Assembly: GCF_014336955.1 (NCBI RefSeq)
Contig: NZ_QRAI01000001.1
Location: forward strand, 1-64,000
Reading direction: 5' to 3'
Length of the DNA stretch: 64,000 bases
Source of the DNA: Saccharophagus sp. K07
GTDB lineage: Bacteria; Pseudomonadota; Gammaproteobacteria; Pseudomonadales; Cellvibrionaceae
In this document: piece by piece, positions 47,971 through 55,748 of the stretch
How the letters are laid out: each line of letters opens with the position of its first letter
Position numbering within the stretch: the stretch's first letter is position 1
Position numbers and translations under genes: made by a program
Notes under the pieces: generated by a model
What the model was told of the DNA's origin: nothing
The model's database searches: none
The model's input: only the letters and a program-made list of their open reading frames with translations

Positions 47971-48726
47971 ATGAGCGAGAAAAAAGCAGCTAAAGATTTT
48001 GTCCTCGCAGTTGAAGGATTGACTGTCTCCTTCGATGGATTCAAAGCGGTAAACGATTTGTCGTTCTACGTGGACGAAGGGGAGATCCGCGTAATTATCG
48101 GCCCTAACGGCGCAGGTAAAACCACGGTGCTGGATTTGATCTGCGGAAAAACGAAATCCACCGCCGGGTCGATTAAATTCCGTGGTATGGAACTGACCAA
48201 AATGACTGAGCACGCCATAGTCCACAATGGCGTCGGCCGAAAATTTCAAAACCCGTCGATCTACGAAGATCTCACTGTTTTTGAAAATCTGGAGTTGTCA
48301 TTTCCGCGCGGCAGAAGCGTTCTAGGCGCGCTGTTTTTCCGCCGCGATGCCGAAGTGGTCGAAGCGGTGGAAGAAGTCGCGGAAACCATTTTTCTCAAAG
48401 ACCAATTGCACACCACCGCCGGTTTATTGAGTCACGGACAAAAACAATGGCTGGAAATTGGCATGTTGCTGATTCAAAAACCCGATCTGCTGATGCTCGA
48501 CGAGCCGGTTGCGGGCATGTCCGTTGCCGAACGCAAACGCACGGCGGAATTGCTCAACCGTATTACCAAAGGTCGCTCGGTGATTGTGATTGAGCACGAT
48601 ATGCAATTTGTTGAAGACATTGCGCATCGCGTTACCGTGATGCACCAGGGAAAAACTCTGTCGGAAGGCTCCATGGAGCGTGTGAAAAACGATCCTAAAG
48701 TCGTTGAAGTTTATCTCGGGCATTAA
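47971..48726 (+). CDS. urtD: Urea/amide ABC transporter ATP-binding protein UrtD
   Basis: A 251-residue ATPase of the LivG/UrtD type. Walker A GPNGAGKTT (about residues 46-54), signature LSHGQKQWLEIGMLL (the usual LSGGQ replaced by LSHGQ, as in UrtD), Walker B LLMLDEPVAGMS and an H-loop (VIEHDMQF) are present. It energises UrtBC together with UrtE. It starts at ATG 47971, ten bases after urtC, and urtE follows after 13 bases. Confidence 0.95.
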   Translation: MSEKKAAKDFVLAVEGLTVSFDGFKAVNDLSFYVDEGEIRVIIGPNGAGKTTVLDLICGKTKSTAGSIKFRGMELTKMTEHAIVHNGVGRKFQNPSIYEDLTVFENLELSFPRGRSVLGALFFRRDAEVVEAVEEVAETIFLKDQLHTTAGLLSHGQKQWLEIGMLLIQKPDLLMLDEPVAGMSVAERKRTAELLNRITKGRSVIVIEHDMQFVEDIAHRVTVMHQGKTLSEGSMERVKNDPKVVEVYLGH

Positions 48727-48739
48727 GAGGAACACCGCT

Positions 48740-49429
48740 ATGTTAGCCATTCAAGATTATTCGGTCGCCTACGGTCAGAGCGAAGTCATCCACAACATGA
48801 ACGTGACGGTGGAGCCCAACCAAATTGTTGCCATTCTCGGTCGCAACGGCATGGGTAAAACCACTTTGATGAAATCCCTGATCGGCATGATTCCCACCGC
48901 CGGGGGTTCACTCAAACTGGACGGCAAAGAATTGTCGCAACAAAAAAGTTATGAGCGGGTAAAAAGTGGTATGGCATTTGTGCCGCAAGGGCGCATGATT
49001 TTTTCCACCATGACCGTGAAGGAAAATATCGAAACTGGTTTAACCACCACTTCGCAAAAAAACATACCGGAAAATATCTACGAGCTTTTCCCGGTTTTAA
49101 AAGAAATGAAAAGTCGCCGCGGCGGCAATTTATCCGGCGGTCAGCAGCAACAATTGGCCATTGCGCGAGCGCTTGCCAGCAATCCCAAAGTTTTGTTGCT
49201 CGACGAGCCCACCGAAGGTATTCAGCCCTCGATTATTCGTGAAATGGCGCGCACGCTGCGGCGCATTCGCGACGAACGCGGGCTTTCCATAGTGGTATCT
49301 GAGCAGGTTTTAAGTTTTGCGCTGGATGTGGCCGATCGCATTCTTGTAATTGAGAAAGGCCACATAGTTCAGGATCAGAAGCGCGAGGATGTGGACCACG
49401 ACAAGGTCGCGTCCTATCTCTCTGTTTAA
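48740..49429 (+). CDS. urtE: Urea/amide ABC transporter ATP-binding protein UrtE
   Basis: A 229-residue ATPase of the LivF/UrtE type. Walker A GRNGMGKTT, signature LSGGQQQQLAIARAL, Walker B VLLLDEPTEGIQ (the EGIQPS wording is characteristic of UrtE) and SEQVLSFA at the H-loop region are visible. In that last element the usual histidine is Gln, as commonly seen in LivF/UrtE proteins. ATG 48740 follows AAGAGGAA; an upstream in-frame start at 48704 would run into urtD. Confidence 0.94.
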   Translation: MLAIQDYSVAYGQSEVIHNMNVTVEPNQIVAILGRNGMGKTTLMKSLIGMIPTAGGSLKLDGKELSQQKSYERVKSGMAFVPQGRMIFSTMTVKENIETGLTTTSQKNIPENIYELFPVLKEMKSRRGGNLSGGQQQQLAIARALASNPKVLLLDEPTEGIQPSIIREMARTLRRIRDERGLSIVVSEQVLSFALDVADRILVIEKGHIVQDQKREDVDHDKVASYLSV

Positions 49430-49477
49430 TGCATTTTTCACGACGTTATTTTTAACAACCGCAAGAGGAAAATCCCA

Positions 49478-50707
49478 ATGGCTGAAACGATTATCAAAAT
49501 CGACCTCAAGCAATCTCCTTATGAAAATGAAAAAGTCCACAACCGCTGGCATCCGGATATCCCCATGGCGGTTATGGTAAAACCGGGAGATGATTTTATT
49601 ATCGAGTGCTACGACTGGACCGGCGGGCAAATCAAAAACGACGACGACGCATCCGACGTACGCGATGTGGACCTCACCCAAGTACACTTTTTATCTGGCC
49701 CGGTCGGCATCGAAGGCGCAGAGCCCGGCGACCTGTTGGAAGTGGATATTCTGGATATAGGCACTTTCGCAGAAAGTCTCTGGGGTTTTAACGGCTTTTT
49801 CTCCAAGAAAAACGGCGGCGGCTTTTTGACCGAACATTTCCCGGAAGCGCAAAAATCCATCTGGGATTTCAACGGCATGTTCACCAAATCCCGCCACGTA
49901 CCACAAGTGGAATTTGCCGGCTTGATTCACCCCGGATTGATCGGTTGCTTGCCGTCAAAAGAATTGCTGGAAGAGTGGAACAAGCGCGAAAAAGCCTTGT
50001 ATGACACAGATCCCGACGCTGTACCTGCACTTGCCACTCTGCCTTATGCAGAAACTGCGCATATGGGGCAATTAAAAGGCGAAGATAAAGCCAAAGCTGC
50101 CGCAGAAGGTGCGCGTACCGTGCCGCCGCGCGAGCATGGCGGTAACTGCGACATTAAAGACTTATCCCGCGGTTCCAAAGTGTATTTCCCGGTTTATGTA
50201 AAAAATGCCGGTTTGTCCATGGGTGACTTGCACTTCAGCCAGGGCGATGGAGAAATTACTTTCTGCGGTGCCATCGAAATGGCCGGTTGGATTCACCTGC
50301 GCGTCAATTTGATCAAAGACGGGATGAAAAAATACGGTATTAAAAACCCGATTTTCAAACCGAGCCCAATCACACCGAAATACGACGACTATTTGATTTT
50401 CGAAGGTATTTCCGTAGACGAAAAAGGCAAACAGCATTATCTGGATGTGCATATTGCTTATCGTCAGGCCTGTTTGAACGCCATCGAATATATGACCAAG
50501 TTCGGTTATAGCAGGGCGCAAGCCTACGCCATTTTGGGCGTGGCGCCGGTACAAGGGCATATCAGTGGTGTGGTGGATATTCCGAACGCGTGTGCAACCT
50601 TGTGGCTGCCGACGGATATCTTTGAATTTGATATCAAGCCGAATGCATCGGGTCCGACCAAAGCGGTTGATGGCTCCGTCGACGTTCCATTAGCCCCCGA
50701 TCTTTAA
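49478..50707 (+). CDS. fmdA: Formamidase FmdA
   Basis: A 409-residue enzyme of the acetamidase/formamidase family, which hydrolyses formamide to formate and ammonia. The N-terminus MAETIIKIDLKQSPYENEKVHNRWHPDIP, the GLIHPGLIGCLPSKELL segment and REHGGNCDIKDL, GDLHFSQGDGEI and GVVDIPNACATLWLP are typical. Length matches Methylophilus FmdA (407). The gene is 48 bases after urtE in the same direction, the arrangement seen in fmd clusters where the transporter brings in short-chain amides. Substrate preference is by family. Confidence 0.93.
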   Translation: MAETIIKIDLKQSPYENEKVHNRWHPDIPMAVMVKPGDDFIIECYDWTGGQIKNDDDASDVRDVDLTQVHFLSGPVGIEGAEPGDLLEVDILDIGTFAESLWGFNGFFSKKNGGGFLTEHFPEAQKSIWDFNGMFTKSRHVPQVEFAGLIHPGLIGCLPSKELLEEWNKREKALYDTDPDAVPALATLPYAETAHMGQLKGEDKAKAAAEGARTVPPREHGGNCDIKDLSRGSKVYFPVYVKNAGLSMGDLHFSQGDGEITFCGAIEMAGWIHLRVNLIKDGMKKYGIKNPIFKPSPITPKYDDYLIFEGISVDEKGKQHYLDVHIAYRQACLNAIEYMTKFGYSRAQAYAILGVAPVQGHISGVVDIPNACATLWLPTDIFEFDIKPNASGPTKAVDGSVDVPLAPDL

Positions 50708-50763
50708 TTTGTAGCGTTGTAATTTGATACCCACGGACGGGTAATTTGCTGGAGATTAATAAT

Positions 50764-51114
50764 ATGCCTGTGTACGACTACCGCTGCCGCGAACATGGTG
50801 TTTTTTATCAACTGCAAACCATGGAAAATCACGATAAACCGGTCGAATGTCCCACGTGTGCACAATTGTGCCCGCGCATCATTATGCTGCCGCCGGAATT
50901 ATTGTTGATGGATCCAGACAAACGCCTCGCGCACGCCACCAACGAAAAATCCCGCCACGAACCCATCATCTCTTCCCAAGACCGTCGCCAACACGACCAC
51001 AGGCACCGCCAGCAGTGCGGTTGCGACCACGGGCTGAAAAAATCCAAACTTTTCTACACCGCCCGCGGCGAAAAAATGTTTCCCTCCATGCGGCCTTGGA
51101 TGATCAGCCACTAA
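50764..51114 (+). CDS. fmdB: FmdB-family zinc ribbon protein
   Basis: A 116-residue protein of the FmdB family, a putative regulatory zinc ribbon found beside formamidase. The N-terminal MPVYDYRC begins the ribbon. The first ligand pair is C-x2-H (CREH) rather than C-x2-C, and the second is CPTC with an additional Cys three residues later. A His- and Cys-rich stretch (HDHRHRQQCGCDH, about residues 76-88) follows. I chose ATG 50764 with GGAG upstream. Its function is unknown; regulation of fmdA was proposed in Methylophilus. Confidence 0.8.
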   Translation: MPVYDYRCREHGVFYQLQTMENHDKPVECPTCAQLCPRIIMLPPELLLMDPDKRLAHATNEKSRHEPIISSQDRRQHDHRHRQQCGCDHGLKKSKLFYTARGEKMFPSMRPWMISH

Positions 51115-51133
51115 TCAAACCCCTCCTGTCTGG

Positions 51134-51157
51134 ACCCCGCCAAGCGCGGGGTTTTTT
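51134..51157 (+). terminator. Rho-independent terminator after fmdB
   Basis: ACCCCGC and GCGGGGT stem with loop CAAGC, followed by TTTTTT. It closes the urtABCDE-fmdAB operon. Confidence 0.93.
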
Positions 51158-51217
51158 ATTTTGGTGAAATGGATAATCTATGCTTAACCAAAAAGCACCC
51201 AATAAAAGGGCATAACC

Positions 51218-51556
51218 ATGATCTTCAACCCAGACGACTACCACCCCCAATTACCACTGCCCGCAACCGAAAAATGGAAAGAGGGCGTCTGGGATATAGA
51301 AGCCTTTAAACATGGCACCATGACCTTACTCTACTTCGCCCCCGAAGGGGCAGATTACCAAACGCCGCATGATCAGGATGAGCTGTATTTTGTATTGGAA
51401 GGCAGCGGCATTATCGAAATCGAAGGCAAAGAATTTCCCTTCACCCCCGGCTCCGCCATCTTCGTCAAAGCCGGCCAACAGCATCAATTTAAGGGCAATC
51501 TCAGTGGGATCAAAATGTGGGCGGTGTTTTATGGGGAGAAGGGTGGTGAGAGCTAA
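51218..51556 (+). CDS. Cupin domain-containing protein
   Basis: A 112-residue single-domain cupin. The metal-site pattern H-D-x-x-E in TPHDQDELYFVLEGSG (about residues 47-62) and the second motif with PGSAIFVKAGQQHQF match the cupin_2 fold. The substrate is unknown; small cupins can be isomerases, dioxygenases or sensors. It stands alone after a terminator and is convergent with the nucleotidyltransferase gene. Confidence 0.8.
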   Translation: MIFNPDDYHPQLPLPATEKWKEGVWDIEAFKHGTMTLLYFAPEGADYQTPHDQDELYFVLEGSGIIEIEGKEFPFTPGSAIFVKAGQQHQFKGNLSGIKMWAVFYGEKGGES

Positions 51557-51602
51557 GTGATGGATGAAAAATGCCGATATTCGGGATATGCTGATCCGAA
51601 AA

Positions 51603-52205
51603 TCAAAGGTTTTCGATGAAATGATCGGTGACCAGCTGCTGCAGTTGTTCCATAGTCGAGAGCTTTTGAGACTTGGCCTTTTTGAGCAAATTTTCCAACA
51701 TCAAATAAAGTCCATCTCCACCTTCGCGATCGCAAAACGGTTTTAATTTCGTGCGGTTGGTTGGATATTTGAGAAGTATGGCGAGTGCTTGAACAAGAGA
51801 TTGCCTATCTCGCCAGTGGATGTAAGCCGCTAGGCGATCCTTAATCACGTGGCTCACCTCCAAAATTGGAATTTTTCCCATTGCCACTTTCGCCATTGTT
51901 GTTTTGACAACGGACTCGTCCCCGACCGACAAAGGCTCAGAAGGGAACTCAATTGTTATATCGGTGGTTGGGTTCACAAATACCCGGCCTTTTTTTTGAA
52001 AGCCCAGCTTTGACATGGCATTCCGCAGCTCCTGCGGATTTTTATAGTTGGTGTTGACCATGTCGATGTCCTTGGTTAAGTACAAATTTTCCGTATAAAT
52101 CTCCACCGCAAGTCCACCTACCAACACCACATCGATGCCGTGTTGTTGTAGATGGTCAGCGACTATTGTGGCTAGCTCGACAATCGAAGTTTTGCTGAAA
52201 TCCAT
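51603..52205 (-). CDS. AbiEii/MNT-like nucleotidyltransferase, possible toxin
   Basis: A 200-residue protein with an MNT/DUF6036-type nucleotidyltransferase core: VLVGGLAVEIYTENLYLTKDIDMV gives the GG motif (residues 30-31) followed by two aspartates, Asp46 and Asp48, in the KDIDM metal-binding pattern. The rest is helical. An HTH gene lies 21 bases upstream on the same strand. This resembles AbiE-type or similar toxin-antitoxin and phage-exclusion modules, in which the nucleotidyltransferase is the toxin. I cannot confirm the family without a search. Confidence 0.65.
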   Translation of the reverse strand: MDFSKTSIVELATIVADHLQQHGIDVVLVGGLAVEIYTENLYLTKDIDMVNTNYKNPQELRNAMSKLGFQKKGRVFVNPTTDITIEFPSEPLSVGDESVVKTTMAKVAMGKIPILEVSHVIKDRLAAYIHWRDRQSLVQALAILLKYPTNRTKLKPFCDREGGDGLYLMLENLLKKAKSQKLSTMEQLQQLVTDHFIENL

Positions 52206-52226
52206 TTGCCCCTCACCAAAATTGAG

Positions 52227-52604
52227 TCAATTGTCATTATTGGTTGCCTGCTTGGATTTGCGCAGGCGGTTTGATGGTTTGCCCGGCTGACGTGGGCGGG
52301 TTCGTTGTACCGTCAGGTTTATTTGGACATCTGATGGGTAAGCCGCGACCGCCTTTTTTAGTAGCTCTTTTAGTGGCTCTATGAACGCATAACGCGGATT
52401 GAATTTGTATTGCCGGACGTTCCCAACGTAGCTGCCAACGACAACACCGTCTTCCTCAAGACGAGCCAGTTGTTTTTGCACGGGGTTAGTTGGCACACCA
52501 TAAAATTCCGCGATACTTCTGGCATAGCCGGTTTCGCGGACCAGTAGATAGATCAAAACCTTTTCCTGGCTTTCAGCTCTCAAGATACCCTTTAAGACAA
52601 ACAT
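52227..52604 (-). CDS. Winged-helix DNA-binding protein, possible antitoxin/autorepressor
   Basis: A 125-residue protein. Residues about 15-75 form a winged helix-turn-helix (KVLIYLLVRETGYARSIAEFYGVPTNPVQKQLARLEEDGVVVGSYVGNVRQYKFN), ArsR/MarR-like. The C-terminus is basic and low in structure. I prefer ATG 52604 (MFVLKGIL), six bases after a GAGGG site, over an upstream TTG at 52631. It is followed by the nucleotidyltransferase and preceded by three operator-like repeats, fitting autoregulation of a two-gene module. Confidence 0.65.
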   Translation of the reverse strand: MFVLKGILRAESQEKVLIYLLVRETGYARSIAEFYGVPTNPVQKQLARLEEDGVVVGSYVGNVRQYKFNPRYAFIEPLKELLKKAVAAYPSDVQINLTVQRTRPRQPGKPSNRLRKSKQATNNDN

Positions 52605-52638
52605 ATCCGCCCTCACCGCTATACGTCTCAATATTATA

Positions 52639-52695
52639 TACCAACTAGTGGTTCAAATTTACCAACTAGTGGTTCAAATATACCAACTATTGGTA
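52639..52695 (-). repeat. Three 21-base-spaced operator-like repeats upstream of the HTH gene
   Basis: TACCAACTAGTGGTTCAAAT begins at 52639 and again at 52660, and a shorter TACCAACTATTGGTA begins at 52681, exactly 21 bases apart. The last is a perfect palindrome (TACCAA-CTA-TTGGTA). They lie 35 to 91 bases before the HTH start, where a promoter would be. Likely binding sites for the HTH protein; inference. Confidence 0.65.
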
Positions 52696-52813
52696 AGTGA
52701 GGGTGCCGCAGTGTGGTCTTCGGAATTTTGAAGCGGCGGATGTCGAATGAGCGGAAAACGGGCGGAGCTTTAGTAAAGTTGGTGAAGGGTTTCTGATCCT
52801 AATTTTAAATTTG

Positions 52814-52846
52814 CCTAAAAAATAAAATAAGGATTTTGCTTATTTT
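52814..52846 (-). terminator. AT-rich terminator downstream of tetR
   Basis: On the minus strand, AAAATAAG / CTTATTTT forms an 8-bp stem with a 7-base loop, followed by ATTTTTTAGG. It lies about 70 bases beyond the tetR stop. The rest of the 312-base gap to the HTH gene holds only the repeats described. Confidence 0.6.
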
Positions 52847-52916
52847 AAGTTGGATTCCCGAAAAGCTGAAAATTACTGGGTCAAGCAACGCCAAATCAAG
52901 CGTCCGCTACGCGGCG

Positions 52917-53492
52917 TCAATCTTCGGCGGTTGCGTTGTTGGTTAACAATGCAATCAACCCTTCAATCGCCTGCTCAAAAGGCGCCGGCGAATTGGCCGC
53001 TCGTGCCAACACATATCCTCCCTGGATTACCGCAAGCACCGTTGCCGCAAGGGATTGCGCGTCCCACTCTTGGGGCAGACGGCCGCAGTCCTGAGCTTCA
53101 CGTAGCAGTGCCGCCAATCGTTCGGTGATCCACCCAAAGGCGTGTTCCAGTGGTTTGCGCAAAGCCGGATCAGCCACGACTTCAGGGTCGGCAGCCAAGC
53201 GGCCGATGCGACAGCCTTTAAGGACGTCGCGTTCTCGCCGCAGGTAGGTCAGCACACGGTCCAGAGGATCTCCGGGGGCATCCAGGAGGGCGCGAACTTC
53301 TTCAATCAATTCAGCAGCAGACCGCTCCTCCGCGGCCTGAGCGAGTTCGGCTTTGGTGCGGAAGTGGTGATACATGCTGCCTTGGCCAACGCCTGCGCGA
53401 TCTTGGATGGCGCGCGGACTAGTGCCGACGTAGCCGCGTTCCCAAAGCAGGGCTTGGGTTGTCGTGATTAATTTTTCGATGGATTTATTCAT
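52917..53492 (-). CDS. TetR/AcrR family transcriptional repressor
   Basis: A 191-residue repressor. The N-terminal helix-turn-helix (about residues 5-50, LITTTQALLWERGYVGTSPRAIQDRAGVGQGSMYHHFRTKAEL) is the TetR signature; the remaining helical domain is ligand-binding. ATG 53492 is preceded by the operator region. An in-frame TTG at 53510 was rejected. It is divergent from a broken efflux transporter, so the regulator has probably lost its main target. The inducer is unknown. Confidence 0.9.
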   Translation of the reverse strand: MNKSIEKLITTTQALLWERGYVGTSPRAIQDRAGVGQGSMYHHFRTKAELAQAAEERSAAELIEEVRALLDAPGDPLDRVLTYLRRERDVLKGCRIGRLAADPEVVADPALRKPLEHAFGWITERLAALLREAQDCGRLPQEWDAQSLAATVLAVIQGGYVLARAANSPAPFEQAIEGLIALLTNNATAED

Positions 53493-53500
53493 GGGGCATG

Positions 53501-53556
53501 ATTGTACCAACTAGTATGTTTTCGTGCTACAGTAAAAACATACTAGTAGGTACAAT
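53501..53556. promoter_or_regulatory. TetR-type operator, inverted repeat between tetR and the transporter
   Basis: ATTGTACCAACTAGTATGTTT-type arms: 53501-53521 and 53536-53556 are inverted copies with one mismatch. Each arm carries the palindrome ACTAGT. It sits between two divergent starts, the expected place for TetR control of both genes. Confidence 0.75.
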
Positions 53557-53569
53557 CTGGAGAATTTCA

Positions 53570-54925
53570 ATGTCACTTTCATTTCCTTCTCGCGATGTAA
53601 GAGAAGAGAGCTATTCCGGAAGCAATCCTTGGGGGCTGGCTGCCATTTGCTCCGGCGTGTTTATGGTCACGCTTGATGGCGCCGCGTTGAACTTGGCGCT
53701 GCCGACTATTCAGCAGGAGTTTCAAAGCACGGTTTCGCAATTGGAATGGATCGTCACGGCTTATACCTTGCCGTTGGCGGGGTTGCTGCTGACGGCGGGC
53801 GCTCTGGGTGATCGATGGGGTGCGCGGAGATTGTTTATCGCAGCAATGTTGGCATTTTCGTTTGCATCGCTGCTGTGTTCTGATCGCCTCGCGCCTATTG
53901 CAAGGTGTGGCTGCGGCAGGGTTGCTTCCCATGGTGTTATCACTCGTTGCCAAAAGCTGGCAGGACAAAGTCGAGCGCGCCCGCGCCGTTAATATGCTGG
54001 CGACTATCGGTGGTGTGGCTATGGTGGTTGGGCCGATCGGCGGGGGGTGGATGACGGAGTATTGGGGTTGGCGGTCGATCTTCCTGATTAATCTGCCCAT
54101 GGGTTTGTTGGGCGCTTGGCTGACCTATCAATACTTGCGAGAGACCTCATTGCGCCGAGTCCCGCTGGATTTTGTCGGCGTCAGCCTGGGAACCTTGGCT
54201 CTGACATCTTTGGTTGCCGGCCTTATCGAAAGCAACACCCTGGGAGGCACACACCCATTGGTGATCGGTTTGATTGCCGGCGGTATGATGGGAATCATGG
54301 CGTTCATTTGGGCCGAATTGCATGTGCCTCATCCCATGCTGCCACTAAGAATTTTCCGCAATCGGCCTTTCAGTGCGGCGGTTGCAGGCGGCTTTGCCTT
54401 CCAATTCAGCTGCTATGGTCTGCTGTTTATGCTGGCTCTATTCGTCCAGCATGCCTGGCAAGTAACGCCGCTTAGAGCCGGAACATTGCTGCTGCCCTTT
54501 GCAATTGCAGTGATTCTGACCACGGCGGTGCTCAATCCAGGTCTGCGGAAAAACGGCGCGCGCTGGATGTTGTGGGTGGGCGGTTCTGGGCCTTGTTAGG
54601 CGGCGTAGTTGCCCTGTGGATTACAACTCCCGCGACTTGGCCCATCTTCGTGCTCGGAACTGTGCTGATCGGCATAGGTACAGGCATCTACTCCCCAGCA
54701 TTAAACTTGGTCGCAACAACCACGGTCGATCCTGCTTGTTCTGGATTAGCTTCCGGCATTTACAACACTTCGCGGCAGGTTGGTATGGCGCTGGGCATCG
54801 CGATTCTGGGATCACTGGTCGGCGGTGCAATACCTGCGTTGATCGGCTTGCGAATTGGACTGCTGCTGATCATCGCCTGCTTGGCAGGAGTTGTGGTGTT
54901 GGCTTTGCGTTATATAAAAGTGTGA
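53570..54925 (+). pseudogene. MFS drug-efflux transporter (DHA2/EmrB type), two frameshifts
   Basis: Three reading frames together encode a DHA2-type transporter. The first part starts MSLSFPSRDVREESYSG and runs to about 53880. Homology then continues in another frame (LIASRLLQGVAAAGLLPMVLSL); a few residues usually found between CS and the LIASR helix are missing, so a small deletion is likely. The second shift is near 54575-54600 (RWMLWVGG to GRFWALLGGVVALW), apparently one base. The rest of the coding sequence is well kept, so either recent decay or sequencing error. No complete protein can be made. Confidence 0.75.
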
Positions 54926-54947
54926 TGAGCGCTAAGCATTATGGAGT

Positions 54948-54965
54948 GGCCCTCCGCGGAGGGCC
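54948..54965. terminator. Palindromic hairpin after the transporter pseudogene
   Basis: GGCCCTCCGCGGAGGGCC is a perfect 18-base palindrome, 23 bases after the transporter's last stop and before the convergent fic gene. It lacks a T-run. It may end transcription from one or both sides. Confidence 0.5.
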
Positions 54966-55031
54966 TGAAAATGAGCAATAATTTTAATGTGGTAGATTGC
55001 TGCCGAAAAATTCTGTAATAGGCAGGAAACA

Positions 55032-55745
55032 TTAGTCCCAATTTTTATAGCAGTCCCTCATAAAGCGAATCATTCCATCAGCGTTTCGAGTGTTATAAAA
55101 GTCGACCATTCCTGAGTTGAATTCTTCTTTCTTTTCCGCAGGGACTGTCAGGTAGTAGTAGCCATTGTTCATCAAGAGGTAATTCATGACCAGTCGACCA
55201 GTACGTTTATTTCCGTCATAAAAAAATTGGTTCAGGGATGCCCAGAGAAAATAAATAACGGCTTTCTCAACAGGATTCGTGATTTTTTTTATTTCATTAA
55301 TACCACTTTCATAAATGGTATCGAGAAGTTCTGGGGGCGGTGGTTGATAAGAGGTGCCGCTGATGCCGACAGCGCCTTTGCGGAATTCGCCCCATGCTAA
55401 AGCTTCTTCACGCGCGACAAATGAATGCAGGTGGGTTGCCAGTTTTTTGGATAAGCTCCACTCCGGATTTCCGACCAAGTTAGATAATTCGCGAAGAGCT
55501 TTTGCTTGATTCAAGGCTTGATTGAAATCCTCAGTTTTATAACCACCAACCGTAATGCCGTCCAAAACAGTTTGGACGTCTAAAAAAGACATGGGGTTGT
55601 CTTCTAATTGCGTGATATCCCAAACATATTGCGCAAGCAATTTTTTCAAAATGAATTTTGGTTTGCGAGGGTCGGTAGCCGGGATCAGCTGAAAACCACC
55701 ATCCGACCATTCAATACCTAAGCGCGTTTTATCTGGAGTTTGCAT
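55032..55745 (-). CDS. Fic/DOC family protein, degenerate catalytic motif
   Basis: A 237-residue Fic-family protein. The FIC motif region is FLWASLNQFFYDGNKRTGR (residues 166-184). The usual H-x-F-x-D/E-G-N-x-R pattern has Asp177, Gly178, Asn179, Arg181 and Arg184, but the histidine position is Gln173. VLDGIT (60-65) occupies the place where class II Fic proteins carry an inhibitory [ST]xxxE[GN] motif, here with Asp. It lies three bases after a paralogous, frameshifted fic gene, so the pair arose by duplication. AMP transfer activity is doubtful. Confidence 0.75.
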   Translation of the reverse strand: MQTPDKTRLGIEWSDGGFQLIPATDPRKPKFILKKLLAQYVWDITQLEDNPMSFLDVQTVLDGITVGGYKTEDFNQALNQAKALRELSNLVGNPEWSLSKKLATHLHSFVAREEALAWGEFRKGAVGISGTSYQPPPPELLDTIYESGINEIKKITNPVEKAVIYFLWASLNQFFYDGNKRTGRLVMNYLLMNNGYYYLTVPAEKKEEFNSGMVDFYNTRNADGMIRFMRDCYKNWD

Positions 55746-55748
55746 GGT

